Source of the DNA: CAZGAH01 sp964523295
Lineage (GTDB): Bacteria > Desulfobacterota > Desulfovibrionia > Desulfovibrionales > Desulfovibrionaceae
Length of the DNA stretch: 64,000 nucleotides
Assembly (NCBI GenBank): GCA_964523295.1
Contig: CAZGAH010000002.1
Location: forward strand, 80,688-144,687
Reading direction: 5' to 3'
Each line of letters begins with the position of its first letter. The first letter of the stretch is position 1. The position numbers and the translations under genes are program-made. The notes beneath the pieces were generated by a model. The model did not search any database. It had not been told where the DNA came from and saw nothing but the letters and a program-made list of their open reading frames with translations. Shown here piece after piece: positions 40,150 through 51,224 of this stretch.

Positions 40150-41067
40150 TTATCCTCTGCGGGTGATTTCCCCGATAAGTTCCTTGAGCACCTGTTCGGC
40201 ATGGGCGTGGTCGACCTGGCAAGTGCCCACGGCGCGATGCCCGCCGCCGCCATAGCGCAGCATGAGCGAGCCGACATCGGTCTTACAGGTGCGGTTGAAG
40301 ATGGAATGGCCGACGGTGAATACGGTATTCTGCTTTTTCAAGCCCCAGATGACGCGCAGGCTGATGTTGCACTGAGGGAAGAGGGTATAGACGATGAAGC
40401 GGCTCCCCGTAAATATCTCTTCCTGCTCGCGCAGATCGATGACCACCAGATTCTTGTGGACGCTGCTGCACTGTTGCAACATGCCGGTGAACAGCGGCAG
40501 ATGTTCCAGATAGCGATCCACGCGTTCCTTGACGTCAGGCAGCTCCAGGATGCGCTCGATGGTCAGAGTCCGGCAGAAGCCGATAAGCTCTTCCATGAGC
40601 TGGTAATTGCTGATGCTGTAATCCCGGTACCGCCCCAGGCCGGAGCGGGGATCCATGACAAAGCCGAGCAGAATCCAGCCGGCCGGATGGAGCACCTCGT
40701 CGGACGTCAGATTGCCGCTGTCGCATTTATCCACGTAGTAGAGCATTTCGTCAAAGTGCTTCGGGAAGGTCTTATGCCCGCCATAGTGGTCCCAGATGAC
40801 GCGCGCGCAGCTGGGGGCGAGGCTGGAAGCGCCCTTGAAGTCGAAGCTGAAACCGTGGCGCTCCTCCTCGCTGGAATGGTGGTCGAACCACATGCCGCAG
40901 CCCGGAACGTAGGGGACATTGGCCAATACGTCGTTGGCCGTGACATTGATCGTACCGTCCTGCAGATCCTTGGGATGGACGAATTTCCAGTCATCCATCA
41001 CCCCGGCTTCCTTGAGCAGCACGGCGCAGATCAGACCATCGAAATCGGATCGCGTGAGCAGTCTCAT
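40150..41067 (-). CDS. DHH-family phosphoesterase
   Basis: 305 residues from ATG 41067 (MRLLTRSDFDGLICAVLLKE), with GGGAGGGG upstream. DHH motifs: metal-binding SDFDGLICA (motif I), CGMWFDHHSSEEE (the DHH signature) and a later YYVDKCDSG. The C-terminal DHHA1-type domain ends with RYGGGGHRAVGTCQV, the usual substrate loop. Such proteins hydrolyse phosphodiester or phosphoanhydride bonds (nanoRNA, pAp, c-di-AMP products or polyphosphate); the substrate cannot be decided here. Lies just upstream of cysS on the same strand with ~115 bases between. The domain is complete. Confidence 0.88.
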   Translation of the reverse strand: MRLLTRSDFDGLICAVLLKEAGVMDDWKFVHPKDLQDGTINVTANDVLANVPYVPGCGMWFDHHSSEEERHGFSFDFKGASSLAPSCARVIWDHYGGHKTFPKHFDEMLYYVDKCDSGNLTSDEVLHPAGWILLGFVMDPRSGLGRYRDYSISNYQLMEELIGFCRTLTIERILELPDVKERVDRYLEHLPLFTGMLQQCSSVHKNLVVIDLREQEEIFTGSRFIVYTLFPQCNISLRVIWGLKKQNTVFTVGHSIFNRTCKTDVGSLMLRYGGGGHRAVGTCQVDHAHAEQVLKELIGEITRRG

Positions 41068-41259
41068 GAATCCCCTCCCAGAGAGCGGCAGGAAAAAATG
41101 TTGTAGGCAACGCGCTCGCACCGTAGAACTGAACCGACGGACAGCCGGCGCGCCCGACGCTCGCCTGTCCGCCCTATGACAGCAATGCAACGACTTTGTC
41201 AAATACAGAGCAGCATCCCGGGCCGGGGATCACGGCCCCGCGCCGCCTGGAGGGGCCTC

Positions 41260-42078
41260 ATGATCAGCGTGCTTTCCGCCGTGCTCGTCATCTATGCCGG
41301 CCTGGCCGCCGCCATCTGGCTCGGTCAGGGCCGCCTGGTCTATCAGCCCACGCGCACGCTCGCGAGCACGCCGGCGGACGTCGGCCTGCCCTGTGAGGAG
41401 CTGTGGCTGCATACCGCCGACGGGGTGCGCATCCACGGCTGGCTCGTTCCTGGCCCCTCGCGACAGGACGGGCCATTCGTCCTCTTCTGCCATGGCAATG
41501 CGGGCAACATCGGCCACCGGCTCCAGACCCTGCTGCTGTTCCACAAAATGGGGCTGTCCACCTGCATTTTCGATTACCGGGGCTACGGGCTGAGTCAAGG
41601 CAGCCCCGACGAAGAGGGAACCAGCGCGGACGCGCGCGCGGCCTGGGCGTATCTGACCGATACGAGGGCAATCCAGCCAGAAAGGATCGTGCTCTGGGGC
41701 CGCTCGCTCGGCGGCGCCGTGGCGGCGCGCCTCGCCCGCGAAACCCGCCCCGGCGCGCTCATCGTGGAGTCGGGCTTCACGTCCGTGCCGGACCTGGGCG
41801 CCCGCATCTACCCCATTTTTCCTGTCCGGCTGCTCTGCCGCTTTGACTACGACACGCGCGCCTGCGTCGCGGCCGCGCCGTGTCCGGTGCTCGTCGTCCA
41901 CAGCCCGGACGACGAGATCATCCCCTACGCCATGGGCCGCCGCATCTACGACGCAGCGCCCGGATTCAAACGCTTCCTGGACATCGCCGGAAGCCACAAT
42001 ACCGGCTTCATCGAGTCCGCCGAGGGCTATACCCGGGGCGTACGGTCATTCCTGGCCGAGGCGCTGGTCAAGCCCTGA
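41260..42078 (+). CDS. Membrane-anchored alpha/beta hydrolase (Bem46-like)
   Basis: 272 residues from ATG 41260 (MISVLSAVLVIYAGLAAAI), chosen for the GGAGG upstream and because it starts the hydrophobic anchor. After one membrane segment comes an alpha/beta-hydrolase fold: oxyanion region VLFCHGNAGNIGHR, nucleophile elbow LWGRSLGGAVAARLA (Ser near residue 149), Asp in VVHSPDDEIIPY, and His in DIAGSHNTGF. This matches the Bem46/YfhR group, serine hydrolases of mostly unknown substrate. It is divergent from the DHH gene and convergent with the flippase gene, three bases from its end. Confidence 0.87.
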   Translation: MISVLSAVLVIYAGLAAAIWLGQGRLVYQPTRTLASTPADVGLPCEELWLHTADGVRIHGWLVPGPSRQDGPFVLFCHGNAGNIGHRLQTLLLFHKMGLSTCIFDYRGYGLSQGSPDEEGTSADARAAWAYLTDTRAIQPERIVLWGRSLGGAVAARLARETRPGALIVESGFTSVPDLGARIYPIFPVRLLCRFDYDTRACVAAAPCPVLVVHSPDDEIIPYAMGRRIYDAAPGFKRFLDIAGSHNTGFIESAEGYTRGVRSFLAEALVKP

Positions 42079-42081
42079 CCA

Positions 42082-43533
42082 TCAGGCCGCCTTTCCGACG
42101 CGTCGTTGTCTGTGCCAGCGGACCCCCAGCCAGAGGAAGGGCAGCACGGCCGCCCCTTCGGCAAGCTCGCGTCCGACCGTCGCGTGCAACAGAACATACG
42201 CCAGCCCGCCGACGAGCAGGGCGCCGCCTATCGGGGCCAACGACTTCCATTCGACGATACGCAGCCGCCGCTGACAATGCCCGAGCGTCAAGCCGGTCAT
42301 GCCCAGCCGGGTCAACACGAGGGCCAGCGCCGCGCCGAACAGCGGCCAGCGGGGAACGAGCGTCATGCACAGGACCAGGTTGAAGGCAAGCCCCGCCACG
42401 TACATCCAGAACAGCGGACGCTCTTCCTTGCGGCTCATCATCACGTAGGCGGCCAGATTGTGCAGAAAGGCGCAGAGCACGGCCGGCACCATGAACTGCT
42501 GCACCTGCCCGGCCAGGCCGTACTGCGGGCCGTAGAGCAGTCCGACAATGCGGTCCGCCTCCACGCAGAGCACGAACATGACCGGCAAGGCCGCGACCAG
42601 CAGCCAGCGGACAGACGTCCGCACAAGGCGCAGGAATTCGTCCTGGTCCTTGCGCCACAGTTCGACCAGCAGCGGATAGAGCACGTTGCGGAGCATGAGA
42701 TTGGAGACGAGCACGGCCACGCCCTCGACCGTGGCCCAGGCGACGCTGTATTGGGCCACCAGGTCCGTGCCGCCATAGCGCTGCAGAAAGAACACATTGG
42801 CCTTGTTGTAAAGAATGCCGGCCAGGGCGATGCCGAGATAGACCAGATTGTTCCGGATGGTCATCCAGGTGCGGACCAGGGCCTCGCGCTCGACCCTGAG
42901 CGCCGCAAGCTCGCTACGCACCAGGGTGACCGCCATGCCGCCGGCCAGATTGGCCAGGTTTTCGACCATGCGGAAACAGGCCACGACGACCGTAGGCGCG
43001 CCCAGGGCCAGCGCGACGAAGCCAAAGCCGAAGCCGATCAGGCTGGCTAGGGTCCGCAGCTTGGCCTCCTGGTCCTGACGTCCGGCCACGCGGCAGGAGA
43101 CGTAGAAACTGCTGGCCAGGGCCTCCAACCCCATACCCACGGCCAGCACCAGCACCATGACCACCAGGCCGGGCCGGTAGGCCTGCCAGACGCTGAAGCC
43201 CAGCACGCCCACCCAGCCCAGGCCGAGAAGCACGGACTTGAGCAGGGTATAGCGCGCCAGCACCTCAGCCTTGCGCTCGGATTTTTCGTTGAGGTCGTTG
43301 ACCAGGGCCTGATTGAGCCCGAATTCACCGAGAAACAGCACGATGTAGCCGGCCTCGAAGGCCAGCATATATTCCCCGTAGGCCGTGCTGCTGGTGCGTG
43401 CCAGATAGATGAGAAAGAGCGTATTGAGGAGATCCTTCAGCCCCTGCGCGCCGAGCAGGTGCATGAAGCGGGAGACGATTCCGTGCCGGAAGCCGGAGAC
43501 GGCGCCGGCCGGGGCTGTGTTTTTTCGGGTCAT
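42082..43533 (-). CDS. Polysaccharide (lipid-linked oligosaccharide) flippase, MOP superfamily
   Basis: 483 residues from ATG 43533 (MTRKNTAPAGAVSGF). About 12 membrane segments are visible, for example GLVVMVLVLAVGMGLEALAS, FGFGFVALALGAPTVVVACF and LFGAALALVLTRLGMTGLTL, with the RYGGTDLVAQYSVAWATVEG segment common in Wzx-like proteins. Such proteins flip undecaprenyl-linked glycans across the inner membrane. No glycosyltransferases or polymerase lie alongside, so the glycan is unknown. It could serve the same surface polymer as the export permease at 35684, but nothing in the sequence links them directly. Confidence 0.87.
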   Translation of the reverse strand: MTRKNTAPAGAVSGFRHGIVSRFMHLLGAQGLKDLLNTLFLIYLARTSSTAYGEYMLAFEAGYIVLFLGEFGLNQALVNDLNEKSERKAEVLARYTLLKSVLLGLGWVGVLGFSVWQAYRPGLVVMVLVLAVGMGLEALASSFYVSCRVAGRQDQEAKLRTLASLIGFGFGFVALALGAPTVVVACFRMVENLANLAGGMAVTLVRSELAALRVEREALVRTWMTIRNNLVYLGIALAGILYNKANVFFLQRYGGTDLVAQYSVAWATVEGVAVLVSNLMLRNVLYPLLVELWRKDQDEFLRLVRTSVRWLLVAALPVMFVLCVEADRIVGLLYGPQYGLAGQVQQFMVPAVLCAFLHNLAAYVMMSRKEERPLFWMYVAGLAFNLVLCMTLVPRWPLFGAALALVLTRLGMTGLTLGHCQRRLRIVEWKSLAPIGGALLVGGLAYVLLHATVGRELAEGAAVLPFLWLGVRWHRQRRVGKAA

Positions 43534-43676
43534 GATCACCAACGTTCGTGGACGTGGCGGAACTGATACCCGAGAAGCCCGTATCCGACAAGGAATATAC
43601 GCCTGCGCCGCCCGTCGCCCCCCCCCGATCGGCCAGGGGGCGGGTGACCTCATGCGACAAATCGCTCTCCGGCCCC

Positions 43677-43706
43677 TTGACACCCTGGCCTTGCCACAAT
43701 TAGGTA
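43677..43706 (+). promoter_or_regulatory. Probable promoter of trxA-trxB-bamD
   Basis: Perfect -35 TTGACA (43677-43682) with TAGGTA about 18 bases later. The -10 is weak. About 120 bases of leader precede trxA. Confidence 0.45.
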
Positions 43707-43826
43707 TTCCTTCTTGAGGCTGTTTCTATTATGGACCATCCTCATGGGGACGCCTCGGGGATATATCGAAGCTACCCGCCTTCAGCGCCGCACCTGACGC
43801 CACCCTAGAGACAAGGAGAGACGAAC

Positions 43827-44147
43827 ATGGCGATTCAAATTACCGACAGCAGTTTTGAAGAAGAAGTGCTCAAATGCAGCCTTCCGGTTCTGGTCGATTT
43901 CTGGGCGCCCTGGTGCGGACCGTGCCGGGCCATGGGACCGGTGATCGACGAGCTGGCGACCGAATACACCGGCCAGGTCAAGGTGGCCAAGATGAACGTG
44001 GATGAGAATCCCGCTTCGCCCGGAAAATACGGCATCCGGGCCATTCCCACCCTGATCCTGTTCAAGAACGGCGAGGTGGTGGAGCAGGTCACCGGCGCGG
44101 TATCCAAAAGCAGCATCAAGGAAATCCTGTCCCTGAAAGCTCTGTAA
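43827..44147 (+). CDS. trxA: Thioredoxin
   Basis: 106 residues from ATG 43827, after AAGGAGAG. The protein-disulfide reductant carries DFWAPWCGPCRAMGP (WCGPC active site, residues ~29-33), with the buried Asp before it and the cis-Pro in RAIPTLILFKNGE near residue 74. Length and sequence are those of a typical cytoplasmic thioredoxin. It is followed three bases later by trxB, so both halves of the system come from one transcript. Confidence 0.97.
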   Translation: MAIQITDSSFEEEVLKCSLPVLVDFWAPWCGPCRAMGPVIDELATEYTGQVKVAKMNVDENPASPGKYGIRAIPTLILFKNGEVVEQVTGAVSKSSIKEILSLKAL

Positions 44148-44150
44148 GCC

Positions 44151-45074
44151 ATGAACACCTACGACACGATAGTGATCGGAGGCGGCCCGGCAGGCATCAC
44201 CGCCGTGCTGTATATGTTGCGTTCCGGTCTCTCGGTAGCCTGGGTAGAAAAGCTGGCCCCGGGTGGCCAGGTGCTGATGACGGAAACCATCGACAATTAT
44301 CCCGGCTTTCCCGACGGCATCAAGGGCTATGCGCTGGTCGACGCCATGGCCGCGCACCTGGCACCCTTCACCTTCGACAAGTATACCGACGAGGCCCGGG
44401 CCATGGAGCAGGACGGCCGGATGCATCGCGTACGCGTCGGTGATGACTGGATCGAAGGCCGTACGGTGATCGTGTGCAGCGGTGCTGCCTTCAGGCCGCT
44501 CCAGCTGCCCAGGGAAAAGGAGCTGACCGGCCGCGGCGTTTCCTATTGCGCCCTGTGCGACGGCTCCTTTTTCCGGAACCAGGTCGTAGGCGTAGTCGGC
44601 GGCGGCAACACGGCCCTGGAGGAGGCGCTCTATCTGTCCAGACTGGTGAAGAAGCTCTACCTCGTCCACCGCCGGGACGCCTTCCGGGGCAGCAAGATCT
44701 ATCAGGACAAGGTGCTGGCGAATCCGAAGATCGAGACCGTGCTCAACCACGTGGTCACGGAAATACTGGGCCAGGATCAGGTCACCGGGATTCGTGTGTC
44801 CGATGTCCAGACCCGGGCCGAGCGGGTCATCGAGCTCGACGGGCTGTTCATTTTCATCGGATACAACCCCAGCCTGGATTTCCTTCCTGCCAGCGTGGAG
44901 CGGGACAAGCACGGCTTTATCCTCACGGACGTGGAGATGCAGACCAATATCCCCGGCATGTTCGCCGCCGGTGACGTGCGTTCGAAGCTCTGCCGCCAGG
45001 TCTGCACCGCCGTCGGAGACGGGGCCACCGCGGCCAACTCCGCATACCTCTATCTGGAACAAACTCATGCCTAG
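44151..45074 (+). CDS. trxB: Thioredoxin reductase
   Basis: 307 residues from ATG 44151, three bases after trxA. FAD-binding DTIVIGGGPAGITAVLYML at the start, the redox pair in VSYCALCDGSFF (CxxC, ~residues 133-136), the nucleotide-binding VVGVVGGGNTALEEALYLS, and the C-terminal FAD-contacting GMFAAGDVR. After the GGGNTA loop, VHRRDAFRG is the usual NADPH phosphate-binding pattern, so NADPH is the likely donor. bamD begins inside its last codons (8-base overlap). Confidence 0.96.
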   Translation: MNTYDTIVIGGGPAGITAVLYMLRSGLSVAWVEKLAPGGQVLMTETIDNYPGFPDGIKGYALVDAMAAHLAPFTFDKYTDEARAMEQDGRMHRVRVGDDWIEGRTVIVCSGAAFRPLQLPREKELTGRGVSYCALCDGSFFRNQVVGVVGGGNTALEEALYLSRLVKKLYLVHRRDAFRGSKIYQDKVLANPKIETVLNHVVTEILGQDQVTGIRVSDVQTRAERVIELDGLFIFIGYNPSLDFLPASVERDKHGFILTDVEMQTNIPGMFAAGDVRSKLCRQVCTAVGDGATAANSAYLYLEQTHA

Positions 45075-45807
45075 CGCTCTGCAATCCGGCATTCGATGGC
45101 TGTTGCTCCTCTCTGTGCTGCTGACGACATCCGGCTGCGGCATCATAGACTATTTCTTTCTGCCCGTACCCGAAGACACGGCCCAGGAGCTGTACGAAAT
45201 CGGCGCCGAGGCCATGAAAGAAAAAGACTATTACACGGCTATCCACTATTTCAGCACGCTCAAGGATCGCTACCCCTTCAGCCCGTATACGCCGCAGGCG
45301 GAACTGTCGCTTGCCGACGCCTATTTCCTCAATACCGATTATATGGAAGCCATGGAGGCCTACCAGGAATTCGAGGCCATGCATCCGCGCCATCAGGAAA
45401 TGCCGTACGTGCTCCTGCAGATCGGCGTCTCGGCCTACAACAGCTTCCAATCCATCGACAAACCCCAGGATCAGATCGGCGAGGGTCTTCAGTATCTCTA
45501 CCGGCTGCGCGAGTCCTATCCGGGAACGGAACAGGCACAGATCGCCGAGGAGTATATCCTCAAACTGCGCCGGATTCTGGCCGAGCGTGAGATTTTCGTC
45601 GCCGACTTCTACTGGCGGGCAGAACGCTACGGCCCGGCCTGGAAGCGCTACCAGTTCGTTACGGACAACTTCTCCGACCTGGAGGACCTGAACGAGTACG
45701 CCATGCGCAAAGGGCAGCTGAGCTATCTTCGATACCAGAAACAAGAGGCTCAGGTGGCCCGGGACGTAACCCATGGCTCATGGAAACTCTGGTTTCGCTG
45801 GCTATAG
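45067..45807 (+). CDS. bamD: Outer membrane assembly lipoprotein BamD
   Basis: 246 residues from ATG 45067, overlapping trxB by eight bases. A lipoprotein signal peptide (SGIRWLLLLSVLLTTSGC) has the lipobox TSGC, with the acylated Cys near residue 24. TPR repeats follow: LYEIGAEAMKEKDYYTAIHY, LADAYFLNTDYMEAMEAYQE and a further pair, as in BamD/ComL of the BAM complex that folds outer-membrane proteins. The family usually has ~240 residues, as here. Presence of BamD shows a Gram-negative cell. A hairpin terminator follows. Confidence 0.92.
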   Translation: MPSALQSGIRWLLLLSVLLTTSGCGIIDYFFLPVPEDTAQELYEIGAEAMKEKDYYTAIHYFSTLKDRYPFSPYTPQAELSLADAYFLNTDYMEAMEAYQEFEAMHPRHQEMPYVLLQIGVSAYNSFQSIDKPQDQIGEGLQYLYRLRESYPGTEQAQIAEEYILKLRRILAEREIFVADFYWRAERYGPAWKRYQFVTDNFSDLEDLNEYAMRKGQLSYLRYQKQEAQVARDVTHGSWKLWFRWL

Positions 45808-45812
45808 GCAGT

Positions 45813-45842
45813 GTCGGGCGGCTTGCCTCCAGGACGCCCGAC
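45813..45842 (+). terminator. Hairpin terminator after bamD
   Basis: GTCGGGCG (45813-45820) pairs with CGCCCGAC (45835-45842) around a 14-base loop, followed by GCCTTTTCC. Confidence 0.6.
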
Positions 45843-45912
45843 GCCTTTTCCGGCTGACTGGTCGGGTACGGCCCGATCATTCGTCCGCCGCTTCGAGACC
45901 GGGTGAGGCGTC

Positions 45913-46831
45913 ATGAATTCCGCTCCGTTCTTTCCTGAGTTCGTTTACCAGCACGGCCTGGACGACACGCATTTCTATCAGGCCTACGAGTCCGTTTCCG
46001 CCGGCCGCAGGGCCTGGCTGAAACAATGCATCGCCTGGCTCCACGCCTGGCACGGGGAAGACCGCGCGCCGTTGCGAGAAAGGCAAGTCACCCTCGCCCA
46101 GGGGCTGTGCGGGGTCGAGCGCTCGAAGCCGCTGACCTTCGCGGTGATCCTGGCTGATGCGGACTTCACCTCGCCGGTGCGCTGCCTGGCAGCCCTGCTG
46201 CCCGCCCTGCTGGCCGGCGTGGAAAACGTACTCGTGCTGCGCGTGCGCAGGGGCAGAAGCCCGCAGCCCTGGCCTGACGCCCTGCTGACCGCGCTCGAGC
46301 TTGCCGGTCAGGAGCTGGTCAGTGAGCTGAGTCTGCCCCAGATTCGAAACCTGCTCGAATGGCTGGGGGATTCAGGCCATCCGGGCGCGGTCGTCTCCCT
46401 GAGCCGGGATCCCCTTTCCGGCAAGGGCTGCCCGATCTGCCTGCTTGCGGAGAGCCGCTCTTCGGTACGGTTCTGGCAGCCGGACTGGAACGGAGAACTC
46501 GGCATCTGGGCCGGAGACTCGTGTCCGTGGGATCTGGACACCCTGGGATGGGCGCACGGGGACACGCAGTTGCACCTCTGGGGCGCCAAAGGCCCTGTGC
46601 CCGGGGAACGCTTCGAGCGTCGTTCCGGTTCCTTTGACGATTTTCTGGCGCATGGATACCGTGCGGCCTTTGTGCCCCGGGACAGGAGGCCCGCCGTCCT
46701 GGAGAGCGTCCCGCTAATCATGGGGCCGGGGCTCGAGGGCTGCTGGCTCTGGCCCGGGCTCACGCCCGGCTTCTTCCGCTCCCTCACCGCCGCCTGGGAA
46801 GGCCGGCAGTCCGTTCCCCCCGTTGACGAAC

Positions 46832-46839
<8 letters not shown>
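45913..46839 (+). CDS. Unknown protein with histidinol-dehydrogenase-like segment
   Basis: 308 residues from ATG 45913. The N-terminal part is unassigned. Residues ~75-130 read FAVILADADFTSPVRCLAAL, LPALLAGVENVLVLRV, then LELAGQELV, which resembles the region of HisD that binds NAD (alanine-leucine rich, followed by EVLV-type strand). The catalytic His and metal ligands of HisD are not visible, so a true dehydrogenase is unlikely. The C-terminal half has GGYR-like turns but no motif I can name. It overlaps the start of the EF-G-like gene by eight bases and is probably translated with it. Confidence 0.65.
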
Positions 46840-48871
<2,032 letters not shown>

Positions 48872-48879
<8 letters not shown>

Positions 48880-49450
48880 CGCGCCCGGCAGGTTCGCCCC
48901 ATCCGCAGGCCTTGCCAGCTCCACGCGGATGTCCGTCAGAACCAGCCCCCGGCAGCGGCAGCGCTCCTGGATGGTCCGGATGCGGCGAGGGCTGCGCCTG
49001 CAGCGGCTGCGCATCCTGCGCCTGAAAAGCTCGGCCCACACCATCGCACTGGGCGCGGGGCTGGGTATATTCGTCGGCTGCCTGCCCATAATTCCGCTGC
49101 AAACGCCCGTGGTGCTGGCCCTGGCTCTGGCCTTCCGGGCCAACGCGCCGGCGGCCTTTGCCTTCACTTTTGTCTGCAATGTCTTCAACATGGTGCCGTT
49201 CTACTACGTGCTCTTTCTCATCGGTCGCGCGGTGCTGCCAATCGCCCCGATCGCCTTCGACCCGGACCGGTTGAGCATGACCGGACTCCTGGCCCAGGGC
49301 TGGTCGCTGTTTCTCGTCATGTGCGCCGGAGGGGTCATCCTCGGGCTTCCCTGGGCGCTCGGCACCTATTGGCTGACCCGGCGCGGCGTCGTGCTCTACC
49401 GGCAGCGCCGTAGCCTGCGCCTGCGGCGTCGGAGCGCCGATGCTGCCTAG
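48872..49450 (+). CDS. DUF2062 membrane protein
   Basis: 192 residues from ATG 48872, overlapping fusA by eight bases. A basic N-terminus is followed by HTIALGAGLGIFVGCLPIIP (the DUF2062 hallmark), LQTPVVLALALAFRANAPAA, and at least three membrane segments. The family is widespread in proteobacteria, often fused or close to glycosyltransferases. Function unknown. It ends 11 bases inside the ksgA gene, so it is translated with fusA and ksgA. Confidence 0.85.
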
Positions 49451-50276
49451 CCATACCGAGCGTAGCGCCAGACGCAGCCTGGGGCAGAATTTCCTGATCG
49501 ACCAGAACACCGCGCGCCGGATCGTCGATGCCCTGCCCATCGAGCCCGGCGACCGGGTACTGGAGATCGGACCGGGCGCCGGAGCCCTGACCCGCTGGCT
49601 GGCCGCGTCGGACGCGGCTGCCGTCCTGGCCCTGGAGCGAGACCCCTATTGGGCCGGGGCCATCAAACAGGCCCTTCCGCGCGTGGAGGTAATCCACGCC
49701 GACGCGCTCGAATTCGCCTGGGAGCGCCTGACCACGTCCCGACCGTGGAAGGTTATCGGAAATCTGCCCTACAATGTCGCCTCGCCGCTGCTCTGGGAGC
49801 TGTGCAGCCGGGCGGAAGGGCTCGTGCGAGGCGTGTTCATGGTCCAGAAGGAGGTCGCCCAGCGCATAGCAGCCAGGCCGGGCAACAAGGACTACGGCGC
49901 ACTGTCCGTCTGGCTCCAGAGTTTCGTGCGCCCCAGGCTCGCGTTCACCGTCGGGCCCAAGGTCTTCCGACCCCGGCCGCATGTCGATTCCGCCGTGCTC
50001 GTCGTCGAGCCGCTCCCCCGCGCGGCGCGCCCGTCCGATCCGGAAGCGCTCTCGCAGCTGCTGAAACGCTGTTTTCAGAACCGGCGCAAGCAGTTGCGCA
50101 ATATCCTGCGCGCGTATTGGACCCCGGAGCTGGAGGCCACGCTCGCCGCCGACGGACTGCAACCGGAAATTCGACCGGAAGCGCTGTCCGTGGCCCAGAT
50201 GCAGTCCCTGGCGCAACGCATCCCCTGGACGGACGGCCTAACGGATGCGGTCAGGCTCCCCGAGACACAGGCATAG
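49440..50276 (+). CDS. ksgA: 16S rRNA adenine dimethyltransferase
   Basis: 278 residues from ATG 49440. Dimethylates the two adjacent adenines of the 3' terminal hairpin of 16S rRNA during small-subunit assembly. Motifs: RRSLGQNFLIDQNTARRIVD at the start, SAM-binding LEIGPGAGALTRWL, and the catalytic NLPYNVASPLLWEL (motif IV). The C-terminal helical domain includes FQNRRKQLRNILR, typical of KsgA. Overlaps the DUF2062 gene by 11 bases. Its place next to fusA fits a ribosome-linked operon. Confidence 0.95.
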   Translation: MLPSHTERSARRSLGQNFLIDQNTARRIVDALPIEPGDRVLEIGPGAGALTRWLAASDAAAVLALERDPYWAGAIKQALPRVEVIHADALEFAWERLTTSRPWKVIGNLPYNVASPLLWELCSRAEGLVRGVFMVQKEVAQRIAARPGNKDYGALSVWLQSFVRPRLAFTVGPKVFRPRPHVDSAVLVVEPLPRAARPSDPEALSQLLKRCFQNRRKQLRNILRAYWTPELEATLAADGLQPEIRPEALSVAQMQSLAQRIPWTDGLTDAVRLPETQA

Positions 50277-50364
50277 CCACACGAGAGCAGGCACGCGGTC
50301 CTGACCGGCATTCTTCCGTCCGCCGTGCCGCGAAAGCCGCGGCCGATATGGGGCCGGCGCCCCC

Positions 50365-50424
50365 TTGACAGCGCGGAAAAGTGGATTATGTACTGACTTG
50401 GCACTCAATCTGACAGAGTGCCAG
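50365..50424 (+). promoter_or_regulatory. groES promoter with CIRCE operator
   Basis: Perfect TTGACA -35 (50365-50370) and a -10-like TATGTA (50387-50392), followed by TTGGCACTC (50398-50406), nine bases, and GAGTGCCAG (50416-50424). This is the CIRCE inverted repeat (consensus TTAGCACTC-N9-GAGTGCTAA) with the outer bases changed. HrcA should repress groES here and release it on heat stress. No hrcA in the window. Confidence 0.88.
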
Positions 50425-50487
50425 AGCGAACACAACGAAGCAGCCGAACGACCAACGTTCTCCGCAGTGCAACCAAGGAGGTTTTTC

Positions 50488-50775
50488 ATGAAACTCAAGC
50501 CATTGGCTGACCGTGTGCTTATCCGGCGTCTGCCGGCCGAGGAAATGACCCAAGGCGGACTGATCATTCCGGACACCGCCAAAGAGAAACCCGTCAAAGG
50601 CGTCGTTGTCGCCGCCGGTCCGGGCAAGACAGGCAAGAAGGGAACCAGACCCATGGCCGTCACACCCGGCCAGACGGTCCTTTTCGGGAAATTCGGCGGG
50701 ACGGAGCTGAAAATCGACGGCGCCGACCACGTCATGCTCCGCGACGACGAAATTCTGGCCATCGTAGAGGCCTGA
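50488..50775 (+). CDS. groES: Co-chaperonin GroES
   Basis: 95 residues from ATG 50488 after AAGGAGG. Forms the seven-fold lid of the GroEL folding chamber. Start MKLKPLADRVLIRRL, mobile loop region EEMTQGGLIIPDTAKEKP, and C-terminal HVMLRDDEILAIVEA are canonical. The upstream CIRCE element points to HrcA control. Unusually groEL does not follow: the next gene, 80 bases on, encodes a zinc-ribbon protein. Confidence 0.97.
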   Translation: MKLKPLADRVLIRRLPAEEMTQGGLIIPDTAKEKPVKGVVVAAGPGKTGKKGTRPMAVTPGQTVLFGKFGGTELKIDGADHVMLRDDEILAIVEA

Positions 50776-50854
50776 TCCGCGGGCTGCATCCCGTCAACGC
50801 CAACCGGCGACCCTGCCTTTGGTACGCCAAGTTCATTTCAGGGAGATATGCATC

Positions 50855-51211
50855 ATGCCCATTTACGAGTATCGTTGCCAGGAGTGCGAGCACGTGTTCG
50901 AAGAGTGGCAGAAAGACTACAGCGAGCGCCAGGCCTCCTGCCCGATATGCTCCAGCCCGGCGGACCGGCTCATTTCCAACACGGCGTTCATCCTCAAGGG
51001 CACGGGCTGGTACGTTACCGACTACTGCAACAAAAACAACAGCAACTCGAACGGCGGCAATGGCAATACGGCCAGCGCCGACAGCACACCGACGGGATCG
51101 GACGCGTCCACCAGCGCCGCAGCCAGCTCCGGCGAGGGCAAACCCGCTGCCAGCGGCGGCGAAGCCTCCAAGGCCAAACCCGCCGCAGGAAGCGCTGCCA
51201 GCACTTCCTGA
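50855..51211 (+). CDS. FmdB-family zinc-ribbon protein with Ser/Ala/Gly-rich tail
   Basis: 118 residues from ATG 50855 (MPIYEYRCQECEHVFEEW), with GGGAG upstream. A zinc ribbon with CxxC in YRCQECEH and CPIC in ASCPICSSPADRL, as in the FmdB regulatory-protein family. The last ~55 residues are low complexity (Asn, Ser, Gly, Ala). The family is common but its function is poorly known. Located 80 bases after groES and 14 bases before a second zinc-ribbon gene. Confidence 0.9.
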   Translation: MPIYEYRCQECEHVFEEWQKDYSERQASCPICSSPADRLISNTAFILKGTGWYVTDYCNKNNSNSNGGNGNTASADSTPTGSDASTSAAASSGEGKPAASGGEASKAKPAAGSAASTS

Positions 51212-51224
51212 CGGCCGCGCTGCT